A DNA stretch of 64,000 nucleotides, taken from NCBI RefSeq assembly GCF_040358255.1, contig NZ_CP132938.1:4464001-4528000 (forward strand), read 5' to 3'. Numbering within the stretch: the stretch's first letter is position 1; every line of letters starts with the position of its first letter. Below are positions 8,707-16,815 of this stretch, in pieces. This DNA is from Tunturibacter gelidoferens (GTDB lineage: Bacteria; Acidobacteriota; Terriglobia; Terriglobales; Acidobacteriaceae). The notes under the pieces are model-generated. The model was not told the origin of the DNA. It did not search any database and saw only the letters and a list, made by a program, of their open reading frames with translations. The position numbers were made by a program, and so were the translations under genes.

Positions 8707-8781
8707 CAAAGGCCCCCCCGCGTATCACAACGTCACCGGCCACTACCACGGCAACCACACCCGATAGCAACCACCCAGCAC

Positions 8782-8850
8782 GTCATCCTGAGCTGCGCAG
8801 GTCACAGTCTCATCGTGACCTGCGCAGCCGAAGGATCCCTGTATTTCGCA
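8782..8850. repeat. Interspersed repeat with 14-bp palindrome
   Basis: GTCATCCTGA is followed by a perfect 14-bp inverted repeat, GCTGCGCAGGTCAC (8792-8805) and GTGACCTGCGCAGC (8815-8828), around the loop AGTCTCATC, then CGAAGGATCCCTGTATTTCGC. It lies between fabI and the DinB-like gene and could also end fabI transcription. Confidence 0.75.
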
Positions 8851-8914
8851 TTTACTTTTCATCTTTCCCTCTTCCCGCTTCGTATATCCTTCTGTCCGTA
8901 TAGACGGAGCCGAC

Positions 8915-9424
8915 ATGACGATCGCTGAAATTCTCCTCCAGGACTTCGACACCGAAATCTCCAACACCCGCCGCACCCTCGAGCGCGTCCCCGAGAACAA
9001 AAACAACTGGAAGTGTCACGACAAATCAATGCCTCTCGGCAGGCTCGCCATGCACTGCGCCACTCTTCCTATGTTCGGTTACTACATCCTGGAAGACGAC
9101 GGCATGGATATGGCCACCTCCAAACGCCCACACATGGCTCTCGAGTTCACCACTCGCGAAAACGCGTTGAAGCAGCTTGAGGAATGCTCCGCCAAATGCC
9201 GTGCTTCCTTAGCCTCCGCCAGCGACGAGCGTCTCTCCACTTTGTGGAAGTTTTCTTACGGCGAACAAGTCATCTCCCACAAACCGCGCTCCCAATCCTT
9301 CCGCGAGATGTGCTTCGACCATCTCATCCACCATACCGCCCAGGTTGGAGTGTATCTCCGCCTCAACGACATCCCCGTCCCCGCACTCTACGGCCCCTCT
9401 GCCGACGAGCAATGGTCAGCCTGA
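8915..9424 (+). CDS. DinB-like four-helix protein
   Basis: The 169-residue cytosolic protein fits the DinB/YfiT-like four-helix bundle: LLQDFDTEISNTRRTLERVP at the start, GRLAMHCATLP in the second helix and DHLIHHTAQVGVYLRL in the last, where the conserved His residues resemble the metal site (H, HxxxQ pattern). Members are metal-binding, with various thiol-dependent roles; the specific job is unknown. GGAG lies seven bases before the ATG. Two other DinB-like genes lie at 26855 and 27612. Confidence 0.8.
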   Translation: MTIAEILLQDFDTEISNTRRTLERVPENKNNWKCHDKSMPLGRLAMHCATLPMFGYYILEDDGMDMATSKRPHMALEFTTRENALKQLEECSAKCRASLASASDERLSTLWKFSYGEQVISHKPRSQSFREMCFDHLIHHTAQVGVYLRLNDIPVPALYGPSADEQWSA

Positions 9425-9446
9425 GAGCAACCCTTCAGGCCGCACC

Positions 9447-10763
9447 TCAAGGCCGCTTGTAGACCACCCCATTCTTCATCACAAACAACACCTTCATAGT
9501 CGCCGAGATATCCACCAACGGATCTCCCGGCACTGCGATCACATCCGCATAGTACCCAGCCTTCAACTCCCCAATCTTCTCAGCCCAACCTAGCAGCTTC
9601 GCTCCATTCAGCAGGTCCGCCTGCAACACCGCCGCCGGCTTCATCCCAAACTCCACCATTAACTCCAACTCACGCGCCTGTGTCCCGTGCGGAAACGGCC
9701 CCACATCGCTCCCCACCGCCATCGGCACCCCCGCCGCCATCTGCTTCTTGAACTCTGCCGCATGATACGCAATCAACTGCCTCTCCCTCGCCTCTGCAGG
9801 CTTGCTCACAGCGTGGTCTGCGAAATACTCGCTGATCGCAAACGTCGGCACAGCATAAATCTGCTTCTCCTTCATCGCCCTCATAGTCGAATCGCTCAAC
9901 TGATACGCATGATCGACCGAAGCCACCCCTGCCGCCACCGCAAATCCCGTCCCCGGCTCCCCTGTCGCATGCACCGCCACCCCCCGCCCCGAACCCACCC
10001 CACCACCCGTCCTTTCAGCCTCCTTCACCGCCGCTGCCAGCTCCGCCTCCGTGTACTGATACGGCGTCACAAACTCACCCTCCCGCACCCCATCCTTCCC
10101 CGTCTCATACACCTTCGTAAAGTCCGCGCCGCCCTTCCTCTGCTCCCGCATCACCTTCACGATCTCGTCACTCGAATCCGCGTAGTCCGCATTTGAAAGC
10201 ACCCTCTGCGCCGGGTTATACCCAATCGCGTCCTCGTGCCCGCCGGTCAGATCGATCGCATTGCAACTCATCCGCATCCGCGGCCCCGGTATCAACCCGG
10301 AGTTGATCGCATTCCGCACCGCGACATCCGCGCAACCCGCACCCTCGGTACCCATATCGCGCTCCGCCGTAAATCCCGCCATCAAATCCGCCTTCGCCGC
10401 CCCCGCCGCAATCAATGTCCGCTCCGGCACACTCTCCTGCACTGTCTGCAAATCCTCCGCCCCCGGATGCAGAAACAGATGCACATGCGCATCGATCAAC
10501 CCCGGCATCAGCGTCGCATCCCCCAGATCGATCACCTCTGCGCCGGCAGGTCGCTCCACGTGCGGACCCACCGCAACAATCCTCTCTCCCTCCACCAGCA
10601 CCTCACCCGGAGCCACCAACTTCCCGGCAGCTACATCCAGCATCCGCGCCGCATGCAGCACCACCACATGCTTAGCTGGCCCTGCATCCTGCGCCAAGCA
10701 AATCGCCAACGCCGCAAAACCCGCAACCAACCCGCACACTAGTCCACAAAGAAGTTTTTTCAT
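9447..10763 (-). CDS. Exported amidohydrolase, imidazolonepropionase-like
   Basis: Metal-dependent amidohydrolase with a signal peptide (MKKLLCGLVCGLVAGFAALA). Domain features in order: the N-terminal beta-sandwich strand (GEVLVEGERIVAVGP), the first metal motif LIDAHVHLFLHPG, a lysine region (ADFTKVYETGKDG), VAVHATGEPG, VDHAYQL, the catalytic aspartate in VGSDVGPFP and the final LKAGYYADVIAVPGDPL. It resembles exported aryl-dipeptidase or imidazolonepropionase-like hydrolases; the substrate cannot be named. ATG 10763 is chosen because it starts the signal peptide. Confidence 0.9.
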   Translation of the reverse strand: MKKLLCGLVCGLVAGFAALAICLAQDAGPAKHVVVLHAARMLDVAAGKLVAPGEVLVEGERIVAVGPHVERPAGAEVIDLGDATLMPGLIDAHVHLFLHPGAEDLQTVQESVPERTLIAAGAAKADLMAGFTAERDMGTEGAGCADVAVRNAINSGLIPGPRMRMSCNAIDLTGGHEDAIGYNPAQRVLSNADYADSSDEIVKVMREQRKGGADFTKVYETGKDGVREGEFVTPYQYTEAELAAAVKEAERTGGGVGSGRGVAVHATGEPGTGFAVAAGVASVDHAYQLSDSTMRAMKEKQIYAVPTFAISEYFADHAVSKPAEARERQLIAYHAAEFKKQMAAGVPMAVGSDVGPFPHGTQARELELMVEFGMKPAAVLQADLLNGAKLLGWAEKIGELKAGYYADVIAVPGDPLVDISATMKVLFVMKNGVVYKRP

Positions 10764-10890
10764 AGTTCCAGCAGCATACCGTGAAATCAGCCAGATCGCG
10801 CCCATCCTCACAACGCCGCAGCCACCGCGCCACATCCAACCTCCGTACGCAACCCGACCAGCGGCAAGCTGGAGTACACATGGAGGGAAT

Positions 10891-11199
10891 ATGAAAGCAA
10901 CCTGGAAACACCACGAAGACAACAACGCTCTCGACGCCAAAGAGCGTAACGACCTTCCGGCCTCTGTCTACGCCTTTCCTGAGAAGCGCAAAGAGCCTCT
11001 TAGTAACGCCTCCCACGTCCGCAACGCCATCGCCCGCTTCGACCAGGTGAAGGATGTCACCGATCACGAACGCGAACAGGCCTTTGCCAATATCAAAGCT
11101 GCAGCCAAACACTACGGTGTAGAAATGCCCGAAACTGACTGGCACGATCTCGGTAAAAAACCACACACCGCCAACCCAAAACACAAAAAGTCAGCCTGA
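10891..11199 (+). CDS. Small conserved hypothetical protein
   Basis: 102 residues, charged, without signal peptide or membrane segment. The body MKATWKHHEDNNALDAKERN, LPASVYAFPEKRKEPLS and HVRNAIARFDQV resembles small proteins found near mobile or phage DNA that carry 'DLPDSAFAFPRKRKEPL'-type text (DUF6582-like). GGAGGG three bases before ATG 10891 supports the start. It is divergent from the amidohydrolase. No function is known. Confidence 0.7.
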   Translation: MKATWKHHEDNNALDAKERNDLPASVYAFPEKRKEPLSNASHVRNAIARFDQVKDVTDHEREQAFANIKAAAKHYGVEMPETDWHDLGKKPHTANPKHKKSA

Positions 11200-11224
11200 C
11201 ACAAACCTCGTCAAGCAGCACTCA

Positions 11225-11320
11225 AAACTACACCCGGGTGCCCGCATCTATGTTTTGCAATCGGGCATCCGGCGTGTTGCGACGCGGCATCCGGCGAAGC
11301 AGCCCACAACCAGTAGCCGG
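11225..11320. repeat. Diverged CGGGTGCCC...GGGCATCCGGCG repeat
   Basis: ACCCGGGTGCCCGCATC ... TCGGGCATCCGGCG, followed by a second GCATCCGGCG. It looks like a worn copy of the CGGGTGCCCCAT element found cleanly at 13122-13176 and inside the cysteine desulfurase gene. Confidence 0.45.
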
Positions 11321-11435
11321 AGGTCCCAGCCAACCTGCCTTCTCCGCACATTCACCCCACACCAAGAACATCTGCCATTTCCCGCATCGCACACTTTCCA
11401 ATTGACTTGACAATCCATCCGCGCTAAACACAACC

Positions 11436-12839
11436 ATGCCCCGTCATCTTCCAGTCCTCCTTCGCCGGACGGCCATCCTCCTCGCGATCCTTACCTCTGC
11501 CGCGTTCGCCGCGAACCCCAAACTCATCATCCGTAACGCGCGCATCATGACCATGGCCGCCAACCAGCGCGAGCCTATCAACGGCTATCTCTCCATCGCA
11601 TCAGACGGCACCATCCTCGCCGTCGCTGCCGGAGACCCGCCCGCCACCCTCCACGCCGACAAAGTCATCGACGCCCACGGCGACCTCATGATCCCCGGCT
11701 TCATCTCCGCGCACAGCCACCTTTGGCAAGCTGCCTACCGCGGCCTTGCAGCCGACAAAACTCTCCCCGGCTGGATCGACGATCTCTACGGAATCCACGC
11801 TGCCAAAGCGTCGCCCGAGGACATGTACTGGTTCGCTCTCCTCGGCTCGCTCGACCACCTTGAGCACGGCATCACCACCGCCTACAACTTCACCTACGGC
11901 GGCCGAGCCAAAACCGCAGAGCTAAACAATCAGTTCGAAGAAGCCCAGTTCCGCGGTGCATCAGAGTCCGGCATCCGCTTCGTGCATAGTTACGGACCCG
12001 ACCGTATGTCTCCCTCAATCACCATCGATCAGGCACGCGCACGCCTCAAGACTTTCCTCGACTGGACCTCCGCCCAGCCAGCCAATCCGCACTTCCTCAG
12101 CGTCATGATCAGCGGCATGACCGCATTCAACAACACCTACCAGCAGGCAATGATGGAAGCTGCCATGATGAAGGAGTTCCACCTCGGCAATCAGACCCAC
12201 TACATCGAAGCGCCCGACGACCAAGGCGAACAGCGCTCCAAGTTTCGTTGGATGATGGACAGCGGCCTGCTCAACAACCAGCTCATCTTCGGACACTTCA
12301 TCCACTCCGACGAATTCATCCTCCAAGAGACCGCCAAAGCCGGCGCCTCCATGTCCTGGAACCCGCTCTCCAACGGCCGCCTCGCCTCAGGCGTAGCCGA
12401 CATACCGAAGTACCTCAAGATGGGCATCCGCGTCGGCATGGGCGTCGACGGCGAAGCCAGCGCCGACCTCGCCGACCCCTTTGAAAACATGCGCACCGGC
12501 CTCTACGCAATCCACGACAAGTACGAAGACGCCTCCGTCATGAGTCCCTATCAGGTCCTCTGGCTGCACACGATGGGCTCCGCCGACGTCCTCAATATTA
12601 AAGACAAACTCGGCTCACTCGAACCCGGCAAGTTCGCCGACTTCCTCCTCATCAACCCGAAGCGTCTCGGCGTCTCGCTCGAAGACCCCTACGCAAACCT
12701 CGTCCTCATCGCCTCAGAGCGCGACATCGACAGCGTCTACGTCGGCGGCGAGCTCATGGTAGAGCACAATCAACTCCTCCACCACGACCTCGACAAAATC
12801 CAATCCGAGTCCAACCGTCGCGTCCTCGCACAACACTAG
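11436..12839 (+). CDS. Exported amidohydrolase, TrzA/AtzA-like
   Basis: 467-residue metal-dependent hydrolase with an N-terminal signal peptide (ILLAILTSAAFAANP). It follows the chlorohydrolase/deaminase pattern: NARIMTM and VIDAHGDLMIPGFI, the metal motif SAHSHLW, GITTAYNF, a histidine in FGHFIHSDEF, the site MGVDGEASADLADPFENMR near residue 340, and LEPGKFADFLLINP. Typical members deaminate or dechlorinate ring compounds; the substrate is not predictable. Export is unusual for this subgroup, which is generally cytosolic. Confidence 0.85.
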   Translation: MPRHLPVLLRRTAILLAILTSAAFAANPKLIIRNARIMTMAANQREPINGYLSIASDGTILAVAAGDPPATLHADKVIDAHGDLMIPGFISAHSHLWQAAYRGLAADKTLPGWIDDLYGIHAAKASPEDMYWFALLGSLDHLEHGITTAYNFTYGGRAKTAELNNQFEEAQFRGASESGIRFVHSYGPDRMSPSITIDQARARLKTFLDWTSAQPANPHFLSVMISGMTAFNNTYQQAMMEAAMMKEFHLGNQTHYIEAPDDQGEQRSKFRWMMDSGLLNNQLIFGHFIHSDEFILQETAKAGASMSWNPLSNGRLASGVADIPKYLKMGIRVGMGVDGEASADLADPFENMRTGLYAIHDKYEDASVMSPYQVLWLHTMGSADVLNIKDKLGSLEPGKFADFLLINPKRLGVSLEDPYANLVLIASERDIDSVYVGGELMVEHNQLLHHDLDKIQSESNRRVLAQH

Positions 12840-12875
12840 AGCAACGCCGCAGTTGTGTAGAGCCGCCTCTTGGCA

Positions 12876-13176
12876 TTTTGTTTGTCATTCCCGAAGGGAA
12901 TCTGCGGTTGCCTTCCTCCACACCAACATCAAATCCGCTCTAAGGAACCTCTGATTAGTGGTGCTCCCCAGTATTTGCTGTCATCCTGAGCGGGAGCGAA
13001 GGATCCCGACAGTCTTCACATACCCCATACCATCGAAGCTTTTCGACCCTCACCTCCGGGGCCTTAGCACCCACCCGCCACCAAACTTTCTACTTACGGC
13101 TTAAATCAGAGGTCCCTAAAGCCGGGTGCCCCATACATCGATTTTGATGTATGGGCATCGGGCGAAAGCCCGACCG
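12876..13176. repeat. Cluster of three interspersed repeats
   Basis: This fills most of the 378-base gap between the convergent amidohydrolase and ABC-F genes. Parts: TTTGTCATTCCCGAAGGGAATCT-type palindrome (from about 12880), a TGCTGTCATCCTGAGCGGGA unit (from about 12977) with tail to about 13060, and CGGGTGCCCCATACATCG (13122) with GATGTATGGGCATC and a CGGGCGAAAGCCCG hairpin ending near 13176. The last unit is the intergenic twin of the insert in the cysteine desulfurase gene. Confidence 0.75.
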
Positions 13177-13217
13177 CTCTCGTCCGCCACTCAAACATAT
13201 TCGCAACAGGAAAGAAT

Positions 13218-15047
13218 CTAACCAACCTTCTCCGTCAACTCAGCCCACCGCGCATACAGCCCATCCGCATCCTCCTGCGCCGCCTCCATCTCCGCAAGCG
13301 CCGCCGTCAACCGCTTCGCATCCACCGCCACCGCTGGATCCTCAATCATCTCCCGAGCCTTCTGCAGCCGATCCTCCGCCGCCTCCACCGCACCCTCAAT
13401 CCCCGCATACTCCCTAGCCTCAAGATAAGAAAGTTTCTTCTTCCCGCCCGAACTCGAAGCCCCATTCGACCCATTCGAAACAGCAGCAGGCGAAACCGCA
13501 ACCCCCGTAGCACCCGGAGCGATCGCCTCTTCCACCTTCACACCCCACCACTGCTCCCACTGCGAGTAATCCGCAAACATCTCCGAACCACCCCGCCCAT
13601 CCAAACCCAGCACAATCGTCGACACCCGATCCAACATGTAACGATCATGGGTCACTAATACCAGAGCCCCCGTGTACTCGAGCAGACTCTCCTCCAGAAT
13701 CTCCAGCGTCGCAATATCCAGATCGTTCGTCGGCTCGTCCAGCAGCAGCAGATCCGCAGGCTCCAGCATCAACTTCGCGATCAGCACCCGCGCCCGCTCG
13801 CCTCCACTCAGCCTCTCCACCGGCTGGTTCAGCTGCTCACTCGTAAACAAAAACTTCGTAGCATAGCTAGCCACATGCACCACGCGTCCCTGGTACACAA
13901 CAGAGTCCGAATCCGGAGCCAGCGCCCGCCGCAGAGTCACACCCTCCTCCAGCTCACGCATCTGGCTGAAGTAGACAATCTTCAGCGAAGCCGCCTTCTT
14001 GATCGTCCCCGTCGAAGGCTCCAACTCGCCAGTCAACAACCGCAGCAGCGTAGTCTTCCCACTCCCATTCGGCCCCACCAGACCCACGCGCATCCCCGAG
14101 GTCACCAGAAAATTCAATCCCTCCACAATCTTCCGATCCCCCAGCACAACCGAGACATCCTCCAACTCCACCAGCCGCTTCGTCTGCCGATCCGTCGCCG
14201 AAAAATCAATCCCCGCACTCGATGTCTGCACCCGCGAGTTAACCTCTTTCAGCTGCCCAATCAGATCCTGCGCATTATCGATCCGCGCCTTCGCCTTCGT
14301 GCTCCTCGCCTTCGGCCCACGCCGCAGCCAGTCCACCTCAATCTTCACGCGATTCTTCAGCGCATCCTGCAGCTTGCTCTGTGCCTCCATATACGCCTGC
14401 TTGCCCTCAATAAACTTCGAGTAGGTCCCCTTCACCCGCAGCAGCCCCTCGGCATACACGCGATTCAGTTCCACTATCTCTGTCGCAACATTCTCAAGAA
14501 AATAACGATCATGGCTGATAAGCACACAAGCAAAACTACCCTCATTCAGCAGCTCCTCCAGCCACGCAATCCCGGCTAAGTCCAGATGGTTCGTCGGCTC
14601 ATCCAGCAGCAGCACATCCGGATGCGTCACCACCGCCTCCGCAATCGCCAGTCGCTTCCGCCACCCACCGCTCAGCCGCGCCGCCTCCGCACTCAAATCC
14701 GGAAACCCCGTCCGCCCGCTCGTCTCCCGCAACCTCCCCTCATGCTCGCCCTCAGCCACCTTCGCCCGCACCAGCGCAGCCTCCAGCACCTCGCGCACCG
14801 TCACCCCCGGCGCAAACACCGACTCCTGCTCCACGTACCCCACCCGCGCCCGCTTCCGCACCGCCACATCCCCGGCATCAGCGTCTTCATCCCCCGCCAG
14901 CACCTTCAGCAGCGTAGACTTCCCCGCACCATTCGGCCCAATCAGCCCAATGCGATCCCCATCACTCACGGTAAAACTGATCTCACGAAACAAAGGCGTA
15001 GCGCCAAAGGCCTTAGTCAAACCCTGCGCATTTAAGATTGGTGGCAT
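13218..15047 (-). CDS. ABC-F family ATPase, Uup-like
   Basis: Soluble protein with two ABC ATPase domains and no membrane part, as in translation-associated ABC-F proteins. First domain: Walker A GPNGAGKST, signature LSGGWRKRL, Walker B LLLDEPTNHLD. Then a linker rich in charged helices (about residues 240-290). Second domain: GPNGSGKTT, LSGGERARV, LLLDEPTNDLD. A Gly/Ser linker leads to a C-terminal coiled coil (about 540-605) typical of Uup, which binds DNA or ribosomes. Likely role: relieving ribosome or DNA-structure stress. The start codon follows TAAACT by exactly six bases. Confidence 0.93.
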   Translation of the reverse strand: MPPILNAQGLTKAFGATPLFREISFTVSDGDRIGLIGPNGAGKSTLLKVLAGDEDADAGDVAVRKRARVGYVEQESVFAPGVTVREVLEAALVRAKVAEGEHEGRLRETSGRTGFPDLSAEAARLSGGWRKRLAIAEAVVTHPDVLLLDEPTNHLDLAGIAWLEELLNEGSFACVLISHDRYFLENVATEIVELNRVYAEGLLRVKGTYSKFIEGKQAYMEAQSKLQDALKNRVKIEVDWLRRGPKARSTKAKARIDNAQDLIGQLKEVNSRVQTSSAGIDFSATDRQTKRLVELEDVSVVLGDRKIVEGLNFLVTSGMRVGLVGPNGSGKTTLLRLLTGELEPSTGTIKKAASLKIVYFSQMRELEEGVTLRRALAPDSDSVVYQGRVVHVASYATKFLFTSEQLNQPVERLSGGERARVLIAKLMLEPADLLLLDEPTNDLDIATLEILEESLLEYTGALVLVTHDRYMLDRVSTIVLGLDGRGGSEMFADYSQWEQWWGVKVEEAIAPGATGVAVSPAAVSNGSNGASSSGGKKKLSYLEAREYAGIEGAVEAAEDRLQKAREMIEDPAVAVDAKRLTAALAEMEAAQEDADGLYARWAELTEKVG

Positions 15048-15053
15048 TCCTCC

Positions 15054-15059
15054 AGTTTA
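15054..15059 (-). promoter_or_regulatory. TANNNT box six bases before the ABC-F start
   Basis: On the minus strand, TAAACT, six bases (GGAGGA), then ATG 15047. If TAAACT is the -10, transcription would begin at or next to the ATG. The GGAGGA would then be too close to act as a normal ribosome binding site. Confidence 0.45.
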
Positions 15060-15234
15060 CCGTCTGGACCACACCATTCCTAATCGTGCGAGCATAATCA
15101 GCGATTCAGTCGAATAAGCCGCATCTCAAGATCATGTCCTCCGCTAAATAAGTCGCGCATGCCAGCAGATTGCGGGGGCAACGGGTTCATAATGTCGAAG
15201 TCAATACATCACGGCACTGCGCGGAGGATAGACC

Positions 15235-16158
15235 TTGAAGATAAAGCCTTTCGGCACATTCCTTGTTGCACTCCTTTGCGTCACAATTGCGACTCAGTCC
15301 AGAGGGCAGAATCCGACGCCAGCCCCGGCAGGGGTTCCTGCTTCAGTTGCCACTGCACCTTCAACTCCTTCGCAAACAAAATCCTATGGACTGATCTCGG
15401 TGCCGGAGATCTACCCCGGCATCCTGGCCGGATACTTGCCGCAGGGGGCGTTGCCAAATAGTTTGGCTTTGGTTCCACCAGCACCCGTGCCGGGCACCGC
15501 TATTTATGCGCTGGACGAAGCTGTCAGCCGAGCCAGCCTCGCCCTGCAAGGGTCTCCGCGTTGGCAGCAGGCAACGAGCGATGCTGACCTTTCGTTCCCT
15601 CATGTAGCCGAAACCTTTTCCTGCTCCATCGGCATTCCGATTACCGAGGCCGAGACGCCGCATCTCTACATGTTGTTGCGGCGGTCATTTACCGATGCTG
15701 CGCTTTCCACCTATGCCGCCAAGAATCATTACAACCGAAGCCGTCCGTTTGCTGAAAATAACCGCCCCTCCTGCACTCCGAACGACGAAACGTCCTTGAG
15801 GAAAGATGGCTCATACCCATCGGGACACACAACGATCGGATGGGCTTGGGCCCTCATTCTGACTGAGATTGCTCCTGAACAGACCGACGCGATCCTGGCG
15901 CGCGGACGTTCATTCGGAGATAGTCGCCTGGTCTGCAACGTACATTGGCAAAGCGATGTAAACGAGGGAAGAATGATGGGTGCAGGCACAGTCGCAAGAC
16001 TGCACGCTGACCCCGCCTTTCGCGCCGATCTCGACGCGGCTAAAACAGAATATGACGTAGCTCGCGCTAAAGAACTAAAACCCTCGCGCGACTGTGCTGC
16101 CGAAGCCGCTGCTCTCGCGACCCCTCTCGCGTTCGAGACAAAGCCAGTCGTGCATTGA
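15235..16158 (+). CDS. Class A acid phosphatase (PAP2 superfamily), exported
   Basis: Periplasmic vanadium-haloperoxidase-type phosphatase with a signal peptide (FLVALLCVTIATQSRG). The three signature blocks are complete: KNHYNRSRP (K-x6-RP), PSGHT, and SRLVCNVHWQSD (SR-x5-H-x3-D). It should release phosphate from a broad range of phosphomonoesters. Start: TTG 15235 with GGAGGA six bases ahead. Codon use is more mixed than in neighbouring genes, which hints at a different origin. Confidence 0.9.
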   Translation: MKIKPFGTFLVALLCVTIATQSRGQNPTPAPAGVPASVATAPSTPSQTKSYGLISVPEIYPGILAGYLPQGALPNSLALVPPAPVPGTAIYALDEAVSRASLALQGSPRWQQATSDADLSFPHVAETFSCSIGIPITEAETPHLYMLLRRSFTDAALSTYAAKNHYNRSRPFAENNRPSCTPNDETSLRKDGSYPSGHTTIGWAWALILTEIAPEQTDAILARGRSFGDSRLVCNVHWQSDVNEGRMMGAGTVARLHADPAFRADLDAAKTEYDVARAKELKPSRDCAAEAAALATPLAFETKPVVH

Positions 16159-16216
16159 CACGATCCGGACACCAGCTAAATCGCAGTTCCACCCAGCGTG
16201 TCGCCCAGCCAACCAG

Positions 16217-16525
16217 CTAATCCAAATCGAAATCCCGCAACGGCCGATCCGTCAGCGGAGTCTCCTTCGCCTTCTTCACCGCCTCCGCAAACTTCTTCGC
16301 CATCACATCATCTTTGTTCTTCTGCGCATCCACGCTCTGCTGAAAGATAGAATCCCTCCGCGCATCCGCCTCGCGCAACGCCTTCGCCGCCTCACCAAAG
16401 TCCTCAAACATCTTCTTCTTGGGAGCGGACTTGTGCGCAATCACCGACCGCGTCACCGGGTCCACCTTCAACATCGCCCCACAATCCGGACACATCACCT
16501 CAAACGGCTGATCACTCAAACCCAT
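16217..16525 (-). CDS. Small conserved hypothetical protein with single CxxC
   Basis: 102 residues, cytosolic. The N-terminus has one CPDCG motif, half of a zinc ribbon, then a highly charged helical stretch (about residues 35-90) rich in Lys, Asp and Ala. No known domain was recognised. It is convergent with the acid phosphatase gene (58 bases apart). Confidence 0.65.
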   Translation of the reverse strand: MGLSDQPFEVMCPDCGAMLKVDPVTRSVIAHKSAPKKKMFEDFGEAAKALREADARRDSIFQQSVDAQKNKDDVMAKKFAEAVKKAKETPLTDRPLRDFDLD

Positions 16526-16589
16526 CGCAACACCTCACCCACCCATTCTAAAACCGCCAGCGCATCCAGGAGTCCCAGGTTTGCCTTCG

Positions 16590-16770
16590 CATCCAGATAC
16601 CCCAGGGCTTAAGCCTTGAGTCTCGACGCGGACCAAGATCAGGGCTGGTAGCCCAATGCATTAGCTTTGGTCTCTTTGTGCAGAGATATTCGCATCTAGG
16701 TACCCCAAGGCTTCAGCCTTGGGCCTCTCCGTCCAGCAATAAAAGAAGGGGCTTTAGCCCCTGGGGTATG
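16590..16770. repeat. Interspersed repeat: paired 'AAGGCTTCAGCCTT' and 'GGGGCTTTAGCCCC' hairpins
   Basis: A full unit at 16701-16767 begins TACCCCAAGGCTTCAGCCTT and ends GGGGCTTTAGCCCCTGGGGT, so it has two internal hairpins and its ends (TACCCC, GGGGTA) also pair. A half unit lies at about 16593-16620 (GATACCCCAGGGCTTAAGCC). It occupies the gap between the 102-residue gene and bshC. Confidence 0.65.
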
Positions 16771-16815
16771 CCTTCCTGCAGTCCAGCGATAATGCTTCAG
16801 AAAAATCCATCAAAG

